NCBI RefSeq assembly: GCF_003112555.1
Contig: NZ_BEWB01000012.1
Span: forward strand, 248,001 to 312,000
Direction of reading: 5' to 3'
DNA from: Streptomyces coelicoflavus
Lineage (GTDB): Bacteria; Actinomycetota; Actinomycetes; Streptomycetales; Streptomycetaceae
Length of the DNA stretch: 64,000 nucleotides
Within the stretch, counting starts at the first letter, position 1. Every line of letters begins with the position of its first letter. The position numbers were made by a program, and so were the translations under genes. Under the pieces are notes generated by a model. The model made no database searches and was not told the origin of the DNA. It saw only the letters and a list, made by a program, of their open reading frames with translations. This document shows positions 7,349-15,225 of this stretch, piece by piece.

Positions 7349-8740
7349 ATGAGCCGTTCCGCACACCCCGCCGGGCCCCGTCACGCCGATGTCCTGCCCG
7401 AGGGGCACTACACCGCCCCGGCCGAGGACCTGAACGCCCTCGACCCCAAGGTCTGGGCCCACACCGTCGGACGGGACGCGGACGGGGTCGTCACCGTCGG
7501 CGGGATCGCCGTCACGCAGCTCGCCGAGGAGTACGGCACCCCCGCCTACATCCTCGACGAGGCCGACTTCCGGGACCGGGCGCGGGCCTGGCGCACCGCC
7601 TTCGGCAACGACGCCGACGTGTTCTACGCCGGGAAGGCCTTCCTGTCGCGCGCCGTCGTGCGGTGGCTGCACGAAGAAGGGCTCAACCTCGACGTCTGCT
7701 CCGGTGGCGAGCTCGCCACCGCGCTCTCCGCCGGGATGCCCGCGGAGCGGATCGCCTTCCACGGGAACAACAAGTCGCCTGAGGAGATCGAGCGGGCCGT
7801 GCGCGCCGGGGTGGGGCGGATCGTGCTCGACTCCTTCCAGGAGATCGTGCGGGTCGCGCACATCGCGCAGTCGCTGGGCACGCGGCAGCGGGTGCAGATC
7901 CGGATCACCGTCGGCGTCGAGGCGCACACGCACGAGTTCATCGCCACCGCGCACGAGGACCAGAAGTTCGGGATTCCGCTGGCCGGCGGTCAGGCGGCGG
8001 AGGCGGTGCGGCGGGCGCTGCAGCTCGACGGGCTGGAGGTCATCGGGATCCACTCGCACATCGGGTCGCAGATCTTCGACATGTCGGGGTTCGAGGTCGC
8101 CGCGCACCGGGTGGTCGGGCTGCTCAAGGACATCCGGGACGAGCACGGCGTCGAGCTGCCCGAGATCGACCTCGGCGGCGGGCTCGGCATCGCGTACACC
8201 AGTGACGACGACCCCCGCGAGCCGCACGAGATCGCCAAGGCGCTGACCGAGATCGTGACGCGGGAGTGCGAGGCCGCCCGGCTCGCCACCCCCCGCATCT
8301 CCGTCGAGCCGGGGCGGGCCATCGTCGGGCCGACCGCCTTCACGCTCTACGAGGTCGGCACCGTCAAGCCCCTCGACGGGCTGCGGACCTACGTCTCCGT
8401 CGACGGCGGGATGTCGGACAACATCCGCACCGCGCTGTACGACGCCGAGTACAGCGTCGCCCTCGCCTCCCGCACCTCTGACGCCGAGCCGATGCTCGTA
8501 CGCGTCGTCGGCAAGCACTGCGAGAGCGGGGACATCGTGGTCAAGGACGCCTTCCTGCCGGGGGACCTGGCGCCCGGTGACCTCATCGCCGTACCGGCGA
8601 CGGGGGCTTACTGCCGTTCCATGGCCAGCAACTACAACCACGTGCTGCGCCCGCCGGTCGTCGCCGTGCGGGACGGCGCGGCACGGGTGATCGTGCGGCG
8701 GGAGACCGAGGAGGACCTGCTGCGTCTCGACGTCGGATGA
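7349..8740 (+). CDS. lysA: Diaminopimelate decarboxylase
   Basis: 463 residues, the normal length for LysA. It decarboxylates meso-diaminopimelate to L-lysine using PLP, the final step of lysine synthesis. Lys96 in FYAGKAF is the Schiff-base lysine of the alanine-racemase-fold barrel; GIHSHIGSQ and the EPGRA segment bind the cofactor phosphate. GKHCESGD carries the Cys of the second domain that completes the neighbour's active site. It follows nrtL by 18 nt and is followed by hom across a structured 169-nt gap, so it is probably expressed with nrtL and separately modulated from hom. Confidence 0.97.
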   Translation: MSRSAHPAGPRHADVLPEGHYTAPAEDLNALDPKVWAHTVGRDADGVVTVGGIAVTQLAEEYGTPAYILDEADFRDRARAWRTAFGNDADVFYAGKAFLSRAVVRWLHEEGLNLDVCSGGELATALSAGMPAERIAFHGNNKSPEEIERAVRAGVGRIVLDSFQEIVRVAHIAQSLGTRQRVQIRITVGVEAHTHEFIATAHEDQKFGIPLAGGQAAEAVRRALQLDGLEVIGIHSHIGSQIFDMSGFEVAAHRVVGLLKDIRDEHGVELPEIDLGGGLGIAYTSDDDPREPHEIAKALTEIVTRECEAARLATPRISVEPGRAIVGPTAFTLYEVGTVKPLDGLRTYVSVDGGMSDNIRTALYDAEYSVALASRTSDAEPMLVRVVGKHCESGDIVVKDAFLPGDLAPGDLIAVPATGAYCRSMASNYNHVLRPPVVAVRDGAARVIVRRETEEDLLRLDVG

Positions 8741-8823
8741 CGTACGTGGCGCGCCCCTGGGGGAGCGGGAGAGGTGCGGGTGAAGATCTTTCGGCCCGTA
8801 CCCCCTCCGAAAATGAAATAAAC

Positions 8824-8872
8824 GTCTCACGATCCGGACGAAAGGCAGAAAATCCCGTCCGGTGCGTGAGAC
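8824..8872 (+). promoter_or_regulatory. Long stem-loop in the leader of hom
   Basis: GTCTCACG (8824-8831) pairs with CGTGAGAC (8865-8872) and CCGGACG (8834-8840) with CGTCCGG (8856-8862), separated by a 2x2 internal mismatch; the loop is a purine-rich 15 nt. It ends 37 nt before hom. There is no T-run after it, so it is either a weak lysA terminator or a regulatory leader structure. Confidence 0.6.
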
Positions 8873-8909
8873 TGGTCCAACCGTAGACGGTAAGAGGAAA
8901 CGAGGTCGG

Positions 8910-10202
8910 ATGATGCGTACGCGTCCGCTGAAGGTGGCGCTGCTGGGCTGTGGAGTGGTCGGCTCAGAGGTGGCGCGCATCATGACGACGCACGCCGCCG
9001 ACCTCGCCGCCCGGATCGGGGCCCCGGTGGAGCTCGCGGGCGTCGCCGTACGGCGGCCCGACAAGGTGCGCGAGGGCATCGACCCGGCCCTCGTCACCAC
9101 CGACGCCACCGCCCTCGTCAAGCGCGGGGACATCGACGTCGTCGTCGAGGTCATCGGGGGGATCGAGCCCGCGCGGACGCTCATCACCACCGCCTTCGCG
9201 CACGGCGCCTCCGTCGTCTCCGCCAACAAGGCGCTCATCGCCCAGGACGGCGCCGCCCTGCACGCCGCCGCCGACGAGCACGGCAAGGACCTGTACTACG
9301 AGGCCGCCGTCGCCGGTGCCATCCCGCTGATCCGGCCGCTGCGCGAGTCCCTCGCCGGCGACAAGGTCAACCGGGTGCTCGGCATCGTGAACGGGACGAC
9401 CAACTTCATCCTCGACGCCATGGACACGACCGGCGCCGGATACCAGGAGGCGCTCGACGAGGCCACCGCGCTCGGGTACGCCGAGGCCGACCCGACCGCC
9501 GACGTCGAGGGCTTCGACGCCGCCGCCAAGGCCGCCATCCTCGCCGGGATCGCCTTCCACACGCGCGTGCGCCTCGACGACGTCTACCGCGAGGGCATGA
9601 CCGAGGTCACCGCCGCGGACTTCGCCTCCGCCAAGGAGATGGGCTGCACCATCAAGCTGCTCGCCATCTGCGAGCGGGCGGCGGACGGGGGATCGGTCAC
9701 CGCGCGCGTGCATCCCGCGATGATCCCGCTCAGCCATCCGCTGGCCGGCGTGCGCGAGGCGTACAACGCCGTGTTCGTGGAGTCCGAGGCCGCCGGGCAG
9801 CTCATGTTCTACGGGCCCGGTGCCGGCGGTTCGCCGACCGCGTCCGCCGTGCTCGGCGACCTGGTGGCCGTGTGCCGCAACCGGCTGGGCGGAGCGACCG
9901 GGCCCGGTGAGTCCGCGTACGCCGCCCTGCCCGTCTCCCCGATGGGCGACGTCGTCACGCGCTACCACATCAGCCTCGACGTGGCCGACAAACCGGGCGT
10001 GCTCGCCCAGGTGGCGACCGTGTTCGCGGAGCACGGTGTCTCCATCGACACCGTGCGGCAGTCCGGCAAGGACGGCGAGGCATCCCTCGTCGTCGTCACC
10101 CACCGCGCGTCCGACGCCGCCCTCGGCGGTACGGTCGAGGCGCTGCGCAAGCTCGACACCGTGCGGGGTGTCGCCAGCATCATGCGGGTTGAAGGAGAGT
10201 AA
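8910..10202 (+). CDS. hom: Homoserine dehydrogenase
   Basis: 430 residues. It reduces aspartate semialdehyde to homoserine with NAD(P)H, the branch point to threonine and methionine. The Rossmann motif LLGCGVVGSEVA lies near residue 10, and the catalytic region includes the VGGTTNFIL-type segment GIVNGTTNFILDAM and GYAEADPTADVEG. A C-terminal ACT domain (YHISLDVADKPGVLAQVATV) implies feedback control by threonine. Adjacent ATGs at 8910 and 8913 both follow GAGG; the second has better spacing. It ends 6 nt before thrC, so the two are translationally close and in one operon. Confidence 0.96.
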   Translation: MMRTRPLKVALLGCGVVGSEVARIMTTHAADLAARIGAPVELAGVAVRRPDKVREGIDPALVTTDATALVKRGDIDVVVEVIGGIEPARTLITTAFAHGASVVSANKALIAQDGAALHAAADEHGKDLYYEAAVAGAIPLIRPLRESLAGDKVNRVLGIVNGTTNFILDAMDTTGAGYQEALDEATALGYAEADPTADVEGFDAAAKAAILAGIAFHTRVRLDDVYREGMTEVTAADFASAKEMGCTIKLLAICERAADGGSVTARVHPAMIPLSHPLAGVREAYNAVFVESEAAGQLMFYGPGAGGSPTASAVLGDLVAVCRNRLGGATGPGESAYAALPVSPMGDVVTRYHISLDVADKPGVLAQVATVFAEHGVSIDTVRQSGKDGEASLVVVTHRASDAALGGTVEALRKLDTVRGVASIMRVEGE

Positions 10203-10208
10203 CCAGCA

Positions 10209-11267
10209 ATGACCCACCAGTGGCGCGGAATCATCGAGGAGTACCGGGACCGGCTGCCCGTCTCCGACAGCACGCCCGTCGTGACGCTCCGTGAGGGCGG
10301 CACCCCGCTCGTGCCCGCGCAGGTGCTCTCCGAGCGCACGGGCTGCGAGGTCCACCTCAAGGTCGAGGGGGCGAACCCGACCGGGTCCTTCAAGGACCGC
10401 GGCATGACCATGGCCATCAGCAAGGCGAAGGAGGAGGGTGCGCAGGCCGTCATCTGCGCGTCCACCGGCAACACGTCCGCCTCCGCCGCCGCCTACGGTG
10501 TGCGCGCGGGCATGGTCTCCGCCGTGCTCGTGCCGCAGGGCAAGATCGCGCTGGGCAAGATGGGCCAGGCCCTCGTGCACGGCGCGAAGATCCTCCAGGT
10601 CGACGGCAACTTCGACGACTGCCTCACGCTGGCCCGCGCGCTCAGCGACAACTACCCCGTGGCGCTGGTCAATTCGGTCAACCCGGTGCGTATCGAGGGG
10701 CAGAAGACGGCCGCCTTCGAGATCGTGGACATGCTCGGCGACGCGCCCGACGTACACGTCCTCCCGGTGGGCAACGCGGGCAACATCACCGCGTACTGGA
10801 AGGGGTACCAGGAGTACGCCGCCGACGGGGTCAGCACCCGCAAGCCCCGCATGTGGGGGTTCCAGGCCTCCGGCTCCGCCCCGATCGTGCGCGGCGAGGT
10901 CGTCAAGGACCCGTCGACCATCGCCACCGCCATCCGGATCGGCAACCCCGCTTCGTGGGACTTCGCGCTCGCCGCGCGGGACGAGTCGGGCGGCGCCATC
11001 GACGAGGTGACGGACCGTGAGATCCTGCGCGCCTACCGGCTGTTGGCCTCCCAGGAGGGCGTCTTCGTGGAGCCCGCGTCCGCCGCGTCGGTGGCCGGTC
11101 TGCTGAAGGCCGCAGAGCAGGGCAGGGTCGACCCGGGGCAGCGCATCGTGTGCACCGTCACCGGCAACGGGCTCAAGGACCCGGACTGGGCCGTCGCCGG
11201 TGCGCCGCAGCCGGTCACCGTTCCGGTCGACGCGGCGACGGCGGCCGAGCGGCTCGGTCTGGTCTGA
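10209..11267 (+). CDS. thrC: Threonine synthase
   Basis: 352 residues, the short class of threonine synthase. It converts O-phosphohomoserine to threonine with PLP. Lys62 in GSFKDRGM is the Schiff-base lysine. CASTGNTSASAAAYG and the glycine loop PVGNAGNITAYWKG hold the cofactor phosphate. GAAGGAGAG ahead of the ATG gives a strong ribosome site, and the 6-nt gap to hom makes coupling likely. A small GC hairpin (11273-11296) lies just after the stop, before the separate thrB promoter. Confidence 0.97.
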   Translation: MTHQWRGIIEEYRDRLPVSDSTPVVTLREGGTPLVPAQVLSERTGCEVHLKVEGANPTGSFKDRGMTMAISKAKEEGAQAVICASTGNTSASAAAYGVRAGMVSAVLVPQGKIALGKMGQALVHGAKILQVDGNFDDCLTLARALSDNYPVALVNSVNPVRIEGQKTAAFEIVDMLGDAPDVHVLPVGNAGNITAYWKGYQEYAADGVSTRKPRMWGFQASGSAPIVRGEVVKDPSTIATAIRIGNPASWDFALAARDESGGAIDEVTDREILRAYRLLASQEGVFVEPASAASVAGLLKAAEQGRVDPGQRIVCTVTGNGLKDPDWAVAGAPQPVTVPVDAATAAERLGLV

Positions 11268-11272
11268 GCCCC

Positions 11273-11296
11273 GCGCCGGTGAAAGGCGCCCGGCGC
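11273..11296 (+). terminator. Short GC hairpin after thrC
   Basis: GCGCCGG (11273-11279) pairs with CCGGCGC (11290-11296) around a 10-nt loop. It starts 6 nt after the thrC stop and lacks a T-run. It is a weak terminator or an RNA 3'-end stabiliser. Confidence 0.45.
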
Positions 11297-11389
11297 AGGA
11301 GGGCGTAGGCGACGCCCGGCCGGGAAAGTCACTGACAGGGGGTGCACAGGGGGCTTACGACACGCATCGTGCGCCTCCTGTGCGCCCTA

Positions 11390-11419
11390 TGTCGCCACAG
11401 AACCTTCCTTCGATAGGCT
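11390..11419 (+). promoter_or_regulatory. Probable thrB promoter
   Basis: TGTCGC (11390-11395) and TAGGCT (11414-11419) with an 18-nt spacer fit a HrdB-type promoter with a weak -35. It would give a leader of about 125 nt that contains the 11506-11520 palindrome. Confidence 0.4.
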
Positions 11420-11505
11420 GTACCTAACCCGCCTGCCGCATATGCCGCGGTGCCGCGCCGTCTCCGCGGTCGCGCACAGGGTTCCGTACGTCATCGTCGT
11501 CGTCA

Positions 11506-11520
11506 TCGAATGTCATTCGA
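11506..11520. promoter_or_regulatory. Perfect palindrome in the thrB leader
   Basis: TCGAATG-T-CATTCGA is a perfect 7-1-7 inverted repeat, 33 nt before the thrB start. Its spacing (TCGAA-N5-TTCGA) is close to, but not, an actinobacterial LexA box. The binding protein is unknown. Confidence 0.45.
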
Positions 11521-11552
11521 CAGTCCCGCAGCTCAAGGAGAGTCATCTAGCG

Positions 11553-12482
11553 ATGGCCGGTCCAGCGTTCCGCGCCGCCGCCGTCAGGGTGCGCGTCCCC
11601 GCCACCAGCGCCAACCTCGGTCCGGGCTTCGACGCCCTGGGCCTCGCGCTGGGTCTGTACGACGACGTGGTCGTCCGGGTGGCCGACTCCGGGCTGCACA
11701 TCGACATCGCGGGCGAGGGCAGCGAGACCCTCCCGCGCGACGAGAAGCACCTCCTCGTCCGCTCCCTGCGCACCGCCTTCGACCTGCTCGGCGGACAGCC
11801 GCGCGGCCTGGAGATCGTCTGCGCCAACCGCATCCCGCACGGCCGCGGCCTCGGCTCCTCCTCCGCCGCCATCTGCGCCGGCCTCGTCGCCGCGCGCGCG
11901 GTGACCATAGGCGGCGAGGCCCGCCTCGACGACGCCGCGCTGCTCGACCTCGCCACCGAGATCGAGGGGCACCCGGACAACGTGGCGGCCTGCCTGCTGG
12001 GCGGTTTCACCCTGTCCTGGATGGAGTCCGGCGCCGCCCGGGCGATCAGGATGGAGCCCTGCGAATCCATCGTTCCGGTGGTTTTCGTACCCGGAAAGCC
12101 GGTACTGACCCAGACGGCGCGCGGACTGCTCCCGCGCAACGTCCCGCACGTCGACGCCGCCGCCAACGCGGGCCGCGCCGCGCTGCTCGTCGAGGCCCTC
12201 ACCAGGCGCCCCGAGCTGCTGCTGCCGGCCACCGAGGACCGCCTGCACCAGGAGTACCGCGCACCGGCCATGCCGGAGAGCGCGGCACTGGTGGAACGGC
12301 TGCGCGGCGACGGCATCCCTGCGGTGATCTCGGGTGCCGGACCCACGGTGATGGCCCTGGCCGACGCCGACACGGCCGACAAGGTCGAGGCGCTGGCCGG
12401 AACGGACTGGGCGGCCAACCGGCTCAGCCTGGACGGGCAGGGCGCAGGCGTCCTGCCGCTGGCGACATCCGGCGACATTTAG
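11553..12482 (+). CDS. thrB: Homoserine kinase
   Basis: 309 residues of the GHMP kinase family. It phosphorylates homoserine to O-phosphohomoserine, the thrC substrate. RVRVPATSANLGPGFDALG is motif 1; PHGRGLGSSSAAICAG (about residues 90-105) is the glycine/serine ATP loop; the C-terminal SGAGPTVMALAD is motif 3. The ATG at 11553 is preceded by AAGGAG at a rather long 12-nt distance. It is separated from thrC by 285 nt with its own likely promoter, so threonine genes are split into two transcription units here. Confidence 0.96.
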   Translation: MAGPAFRAAAVRVRVPATSANLGPGFDALGLALGLYDDVVVRVADSGLHIDIAGEGSETLPRDEKHLLVRSLRTAFDLLGGQPRGLEIVCANRIPHGRGLGSSSAAICAGLVAARAVTIGGEARLDDAALLDLATEIEGHPDNVAACLLGGFTLSWMESGAARAIRMEPCESIVPVVFVPGKPVLTQTARGLLPRNVPHVDAAANAGRAALLVEALTRRPELLLPATEDRLHQEYRAPAMPESAALVERLRGDGIPAVISGAGPTVMALADADTADKVEALAGTDWAANRLSLDGQGAGVLPLATSGDI

Positions 12483-12914
12483 ACGCGCAAGCGGTTGCCG
12501 GATTGTGAGAGGGGGAATGTTTGTTGGATCCGGTAGTGTTAACCTCAAGTCTGCACCCGACCCCACCATGGCGAGGTGCCTCGTGTCCCCGTCAGGGACA
12601 GACATTCTTCCGGGAGCCCCCCAAGCCGCATCGTGCAGTGGATGTCGTACGTGATCAGTACGGCCGACACGGGCATTGAGCGGCCCGCCGGTGGGGGTCA
12701 CCCCCTCTGGGGGAGTTTCGGAACCGGTGCGACCACGCCGCATGACACAGACACCGGGTGCCACGGCTAGGGGAAGCGCCATCACCAGATATCTCTTCCG
12801 CCGTTCAGGCGGACCACCGCCCCGGCACGGTTCGCACAGCAAGGACCGAAGCCGGACAGCACAACCGGTCGCCGAGCCAGACAGGCCGACGTCCGCTCCA
12901 GGGAAGGACCCTTC
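12483..12914 (+). promoter_or_regulatory. Long rho leader with candidate extracytoplasmic-sigma-type promoter
   Basis: This gap has no convincing gene. GGAAT (12514-12518), 19 nt, then GTT (12538-12540) resembles a sigma-R promoter with one extra base; TAGTGT (12534-12539) could instead be a HrdB -10. The roughly 370-nt leader is C-rich with few stable structures apart from small hairpins, as expected for a Rho-binding region. Autoregulation of rho by such a leader is known in other bacteria; here it is inference. Confidence 0.4.
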
Positions 12915-15008
12915 GTGAGCGACACCACCGATCTGATGGGCGCACGTGTCGAGGAGACCGCTGCCGCGCCCGCCACGGACGCCTCCGCGCCTGCCACCGG
13001 TGCCGGCTCCCGGCGGCGCCGCGGTACCGGCCTCGAGGGCATGGTGCTGGCCGAGCTGCAACAGGTCGCATCCGGTCTCGGCATCAGGGGCACCGCGCGT
13101 ATGCGCAAGAGCCAGCTGATCGAGGTCATCAAGGAGGCGCAGGCCGCGGGGGGCGCCCCCGCCAAGGCCGCGCCCGCCGCCGCGGACGCCGTCGGCGAGA
13201 CCAAGCCGAAGCGCCGCAGCACCTCCCGGACCCGTACGGGCGACGAGGCTCCCGCCGCGAAGGCGGGGAGCGCGGAGAAGGCCGGCAAGGCCGACAAGAA
13301 GGCGGACAAGGCGGCCGCCGACCAGCAGCAGATCGACATTCCCGGTCAGCCGTCCCCCAAGGTCAACGCCTCGGCCGAGCAGGCCGCGCCCGCCGCCGAC
13401 GCCCCCTCCGAGCGTCGTCGTCGCCGGGCCACCGCCGACGCGGGCAGCCCGTCCGGCACCGAGACGGTCGCCGTCGAGACCCGCGGTGAGACGAAGGCCG
13501 ACGCGTCGGCCCAGCAGCAGTCGCAGCAGCAGGGCCAGGGGCAGCAGCAGGGCCAGGGCGACGCGCGTTCCGACGGCGAGGGCGGCGAGGGCCGCCGTCG
13601 CGACCGCCGTGACCGGGGCGACCGCGGTGACCGGAACGACCGCGGTGACCGCGGCGGCCGGGACCGGCGCAACAAGGGCGACGACCAGAGCCAGGGCGGC
13701 GGTCGCCAGGACCGTCAGCAGCAGGGCGGCGGACGTCAGGACCGTCAGCAGCACGACGACGGCTACGACGACGACGGCGGCGGCCGCCGCGGCCGCCGGG
13801 GCCGCTACCGCGACCGCCGGGGCCGTCGCGGACGCGACGAGATCCAGGAGCCGCAGATCAACGAGGACGACGTCCTCATCCCGGTCGCCGGCATCCTCGA
13901 CATCCTCGACAACTACGCGTTCATCCGGACCTCCGGCTACCTGCCCGGCCCCAACGACGTGTACGTCTCCCTCGCCCAGGTCCGCAAGAACGGCCTGCGC
14001 AAGGGCGACCACATCACCGGTGCCGTGCGCCAGCCCAAGGACGGCGAGCGTCGCGAGAAGTTCAACGCGCTGGTCCGCCTGGACTCGCAGAACGGCATGG
14101 CGCCCGAATCCGGGCGCGGGCGCCCGGAGTTCAACAAGCTGACGCCGCTGTACCCGCAGGACCGCCTCCGCCTGGAGACGGACCCCGGCGTCCTCACCAC
14201 CCGCATCATCGACCTCGTCGCGCCGATCGGTAAGGGCCAGCGCGGTCTGATCGTGGCCCCGCCGAAGACCGGCAAGACCATGATCATGCAGGCGATCGCC
14301 AACGCGATCACGCACAACAACCCCGAGTGCCACCTGATGGTCGTCCTGGTCGACGAGCGTCCGGAAGAGGTCACCGACATGCAGCGGTCGGTGAAGGGCG
14401 AGGTCATCTCCTCGACCTTCGACCGCCCGGCCGAGGACCACACCACGGTCGCCGAGCTGGCCATCGAGCGCGCCAAGCGCCTGGTGGAGCTGGGTCACGA
14501 CGTCGTCGTACTGCTCGACTCGATCACGCGTCTGGGCCGTGCGTACAACCTCGCCGCCCCGGCCTCCGGCCGCATCCTGTCCGGTGGTGTCGACTCGACC
14601 GCCCTGTACCCGCCGAAGCGCTTCTTCGGTGCGGCCCGCAACATCGAGGACGGCGGCTCGCTGACCATCCTCGCCACCGCCCTGGTGGACACCGGGTCCC
14701 GCATGGACGAGGTCATTTTCGAGGAGTTCAAGGGCACCGGCAACGCCGAGCTCAAGCTCGACCGGAAGCTCGCCGACAAGCGCATCTTCCCCGCGGTGGA
14801 CGTCGACGCGTCCGGCACCCGCAAGGAGGAGATCCTGCTCGGCAGCGAGGAGCTCGCCGTCACCTGGAAGCTGCGCCGGGTGCTGCACGCCCTCGACCAG
14901 CAGCAGGCGATCGAGCTGCTCCTGGACAAGATGAAGCAGACCAAGTCGAACGTCGAGTTCCTGATGCAGATCCAGAAGACGACGCCGACGCCCGGCAACG
15001 GCGACTGA
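12915..15008 (+). CDS. rho: Transcription termination factor Rho
   Basis: 697 residues, far longer than E. coli Rho (419). Residues 35-80 hold the Rho_N helical domain (LEGMVLAELQQVASGLGI...LIEVIKEAQ). This is followed by an insertion of about 220 residues rich in Ala, Gln, Arg, Gly and Asp, with RGDR-type repeats. The cold-shock RNA-binding domain starts near residue 315 (VAGILDILDNYAFIRTSGYL). The hexameric ATPase has Walker A APPKTGKT and DERPEEV. The GTG at 12915 follows GGAAGGA. It terminates untranslated transcripts. The long basic insertion, seen in many actinobacterial Rho proteins, gives extra RNA binding. Confidence 0.97.
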   Translation: MSDTTDLMGARVEETAAAPATDASAPATGAGSRRRRGTGLEGMVLAELQQVASGLGIRGTARMRKSQLIEVIKEAQAAGGAPAKAAPAAADAVGETKPKRRSTSRTRTGDEAPAAKAGSAEKAGKADKKADKAAADQQQIDIPGQPSPKVNASAEQAAPAADAPSERRRRRATADAGSPSGTETVAVETRGETKADASAQQQSQQQGQGQQQGQGDARSDGEGGEGRRRDRRDRGDRGDRNDRGDRGGRDRRNKGDDQSQGGGRQDRQQQGGGRQDRQQHDDGYDDDGGGRRGRRGRYRDRRGRRGRDEIQEPQINEDDVLIPVAGILDILDNYAFIRTSGYLPGPNDVYVSLAQVRKNGLRKGDHITGAVRQPKDGERREKFNALVRLDSQNGMAPESGRGRPEFNKLTPLYPQDRLRLETDPGVLTTRIIDLVAPIGKGQRGLIVAPPKTGKTMIMQAIANAITHNNPECHLMVVLVDERPEEVTDMQRSVKGEVISSTFDRPAEDHTTVAELAIERAKRLVELGHDVVVLLDSITRLGRAYNLAAPASGRILSGGVDSTALYPPKRFFGAARNIEDGGSLTILATALVDTGSRMDEVIFEEFKGTGNAELKLDRKLADKRIFPAVDVDASGTRKEEILLGSEELAVTWKLRRVLHALDQQQAIELLLDKMKQTKSNVEFLMQIQKTTPTPGNGD
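13590..13752 (+). repeat. RGDR and GGGRQDRQQ coding repeats in rho
   Basis: GACCGCGGTGACCG-type units encode consecutive RGDR steps, then two near-identical 30-nt units encode GGGRQDRQQQ. They lie within the RNA-binding insertion domain of Rho and are potential sites of length variation. Confidence 0.65.
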
Positions 15009-15033
15009 GCCACCGCCGACGGGTCCGCACCAC

Positions 15034-15075
15034 GGAAGTCCCGCTTCGTCACTCGGGTGACGGGGCGGGACTTCC
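15034..15075 (+). terminator. Intrinsic-type hairpin after rho
   Basis: GGAAGTCCCGC (15034-15044) pairs with GCGGGACTTCC (15065-15075), with an inner GTCAC/GTGAC stem. It begins 26 nt after the stop codon. There is no strong T-run, as is usual in Streptomyces. Confidence 0.75.
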
Positions 15076-15111
15076 GGCTTGCCGGGCTTGTAGGATCAGC
15101 GCACTTGCAGT

Positions 15112-15121
15112 GGGGGGGGGG
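15112..15121 (+). repeat. Run of ten G in a 5' leader
   Basis: Ten consecutive G lie 17 nt after a TAGGAT -10-like box (15091-15096) and about 100 nt before the protease gene. Such a tract could vary in length by slippage or be an assembly error. Confidence 0.6.
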
Positions 15122-15225
15122 AACGTATTTTCGGATGCGCCCACAGGGTGATCAGTGCTGCCTTCACCGGCCCGCGCCCGGGGGCGGTTCTCTCCTGCCT
15201 GCGTCTACAGCGACAGGAGATCTGA

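Noticed and set aside
6095..9286. A 1063-codon antisense frame across nrtL and lysA
   Set aside because: Both genes on the plus strand have recognisable domains; the antisense product is a GC-rich shadow.
11506..11520. LexA (SOS) box call for the thrB palindrome
   Set aside because: Half-sites are separated by 5 rather than 4 bases and read TCGAA/TTCGA, not GAAC/GTTC.
13590..13752. CRISPR-like or mobile repeat in rho
   Set aside because: The repeats are short, in frame and encode the known Arg/Gly/Asp-rich insertion of actinobacterial Rho.
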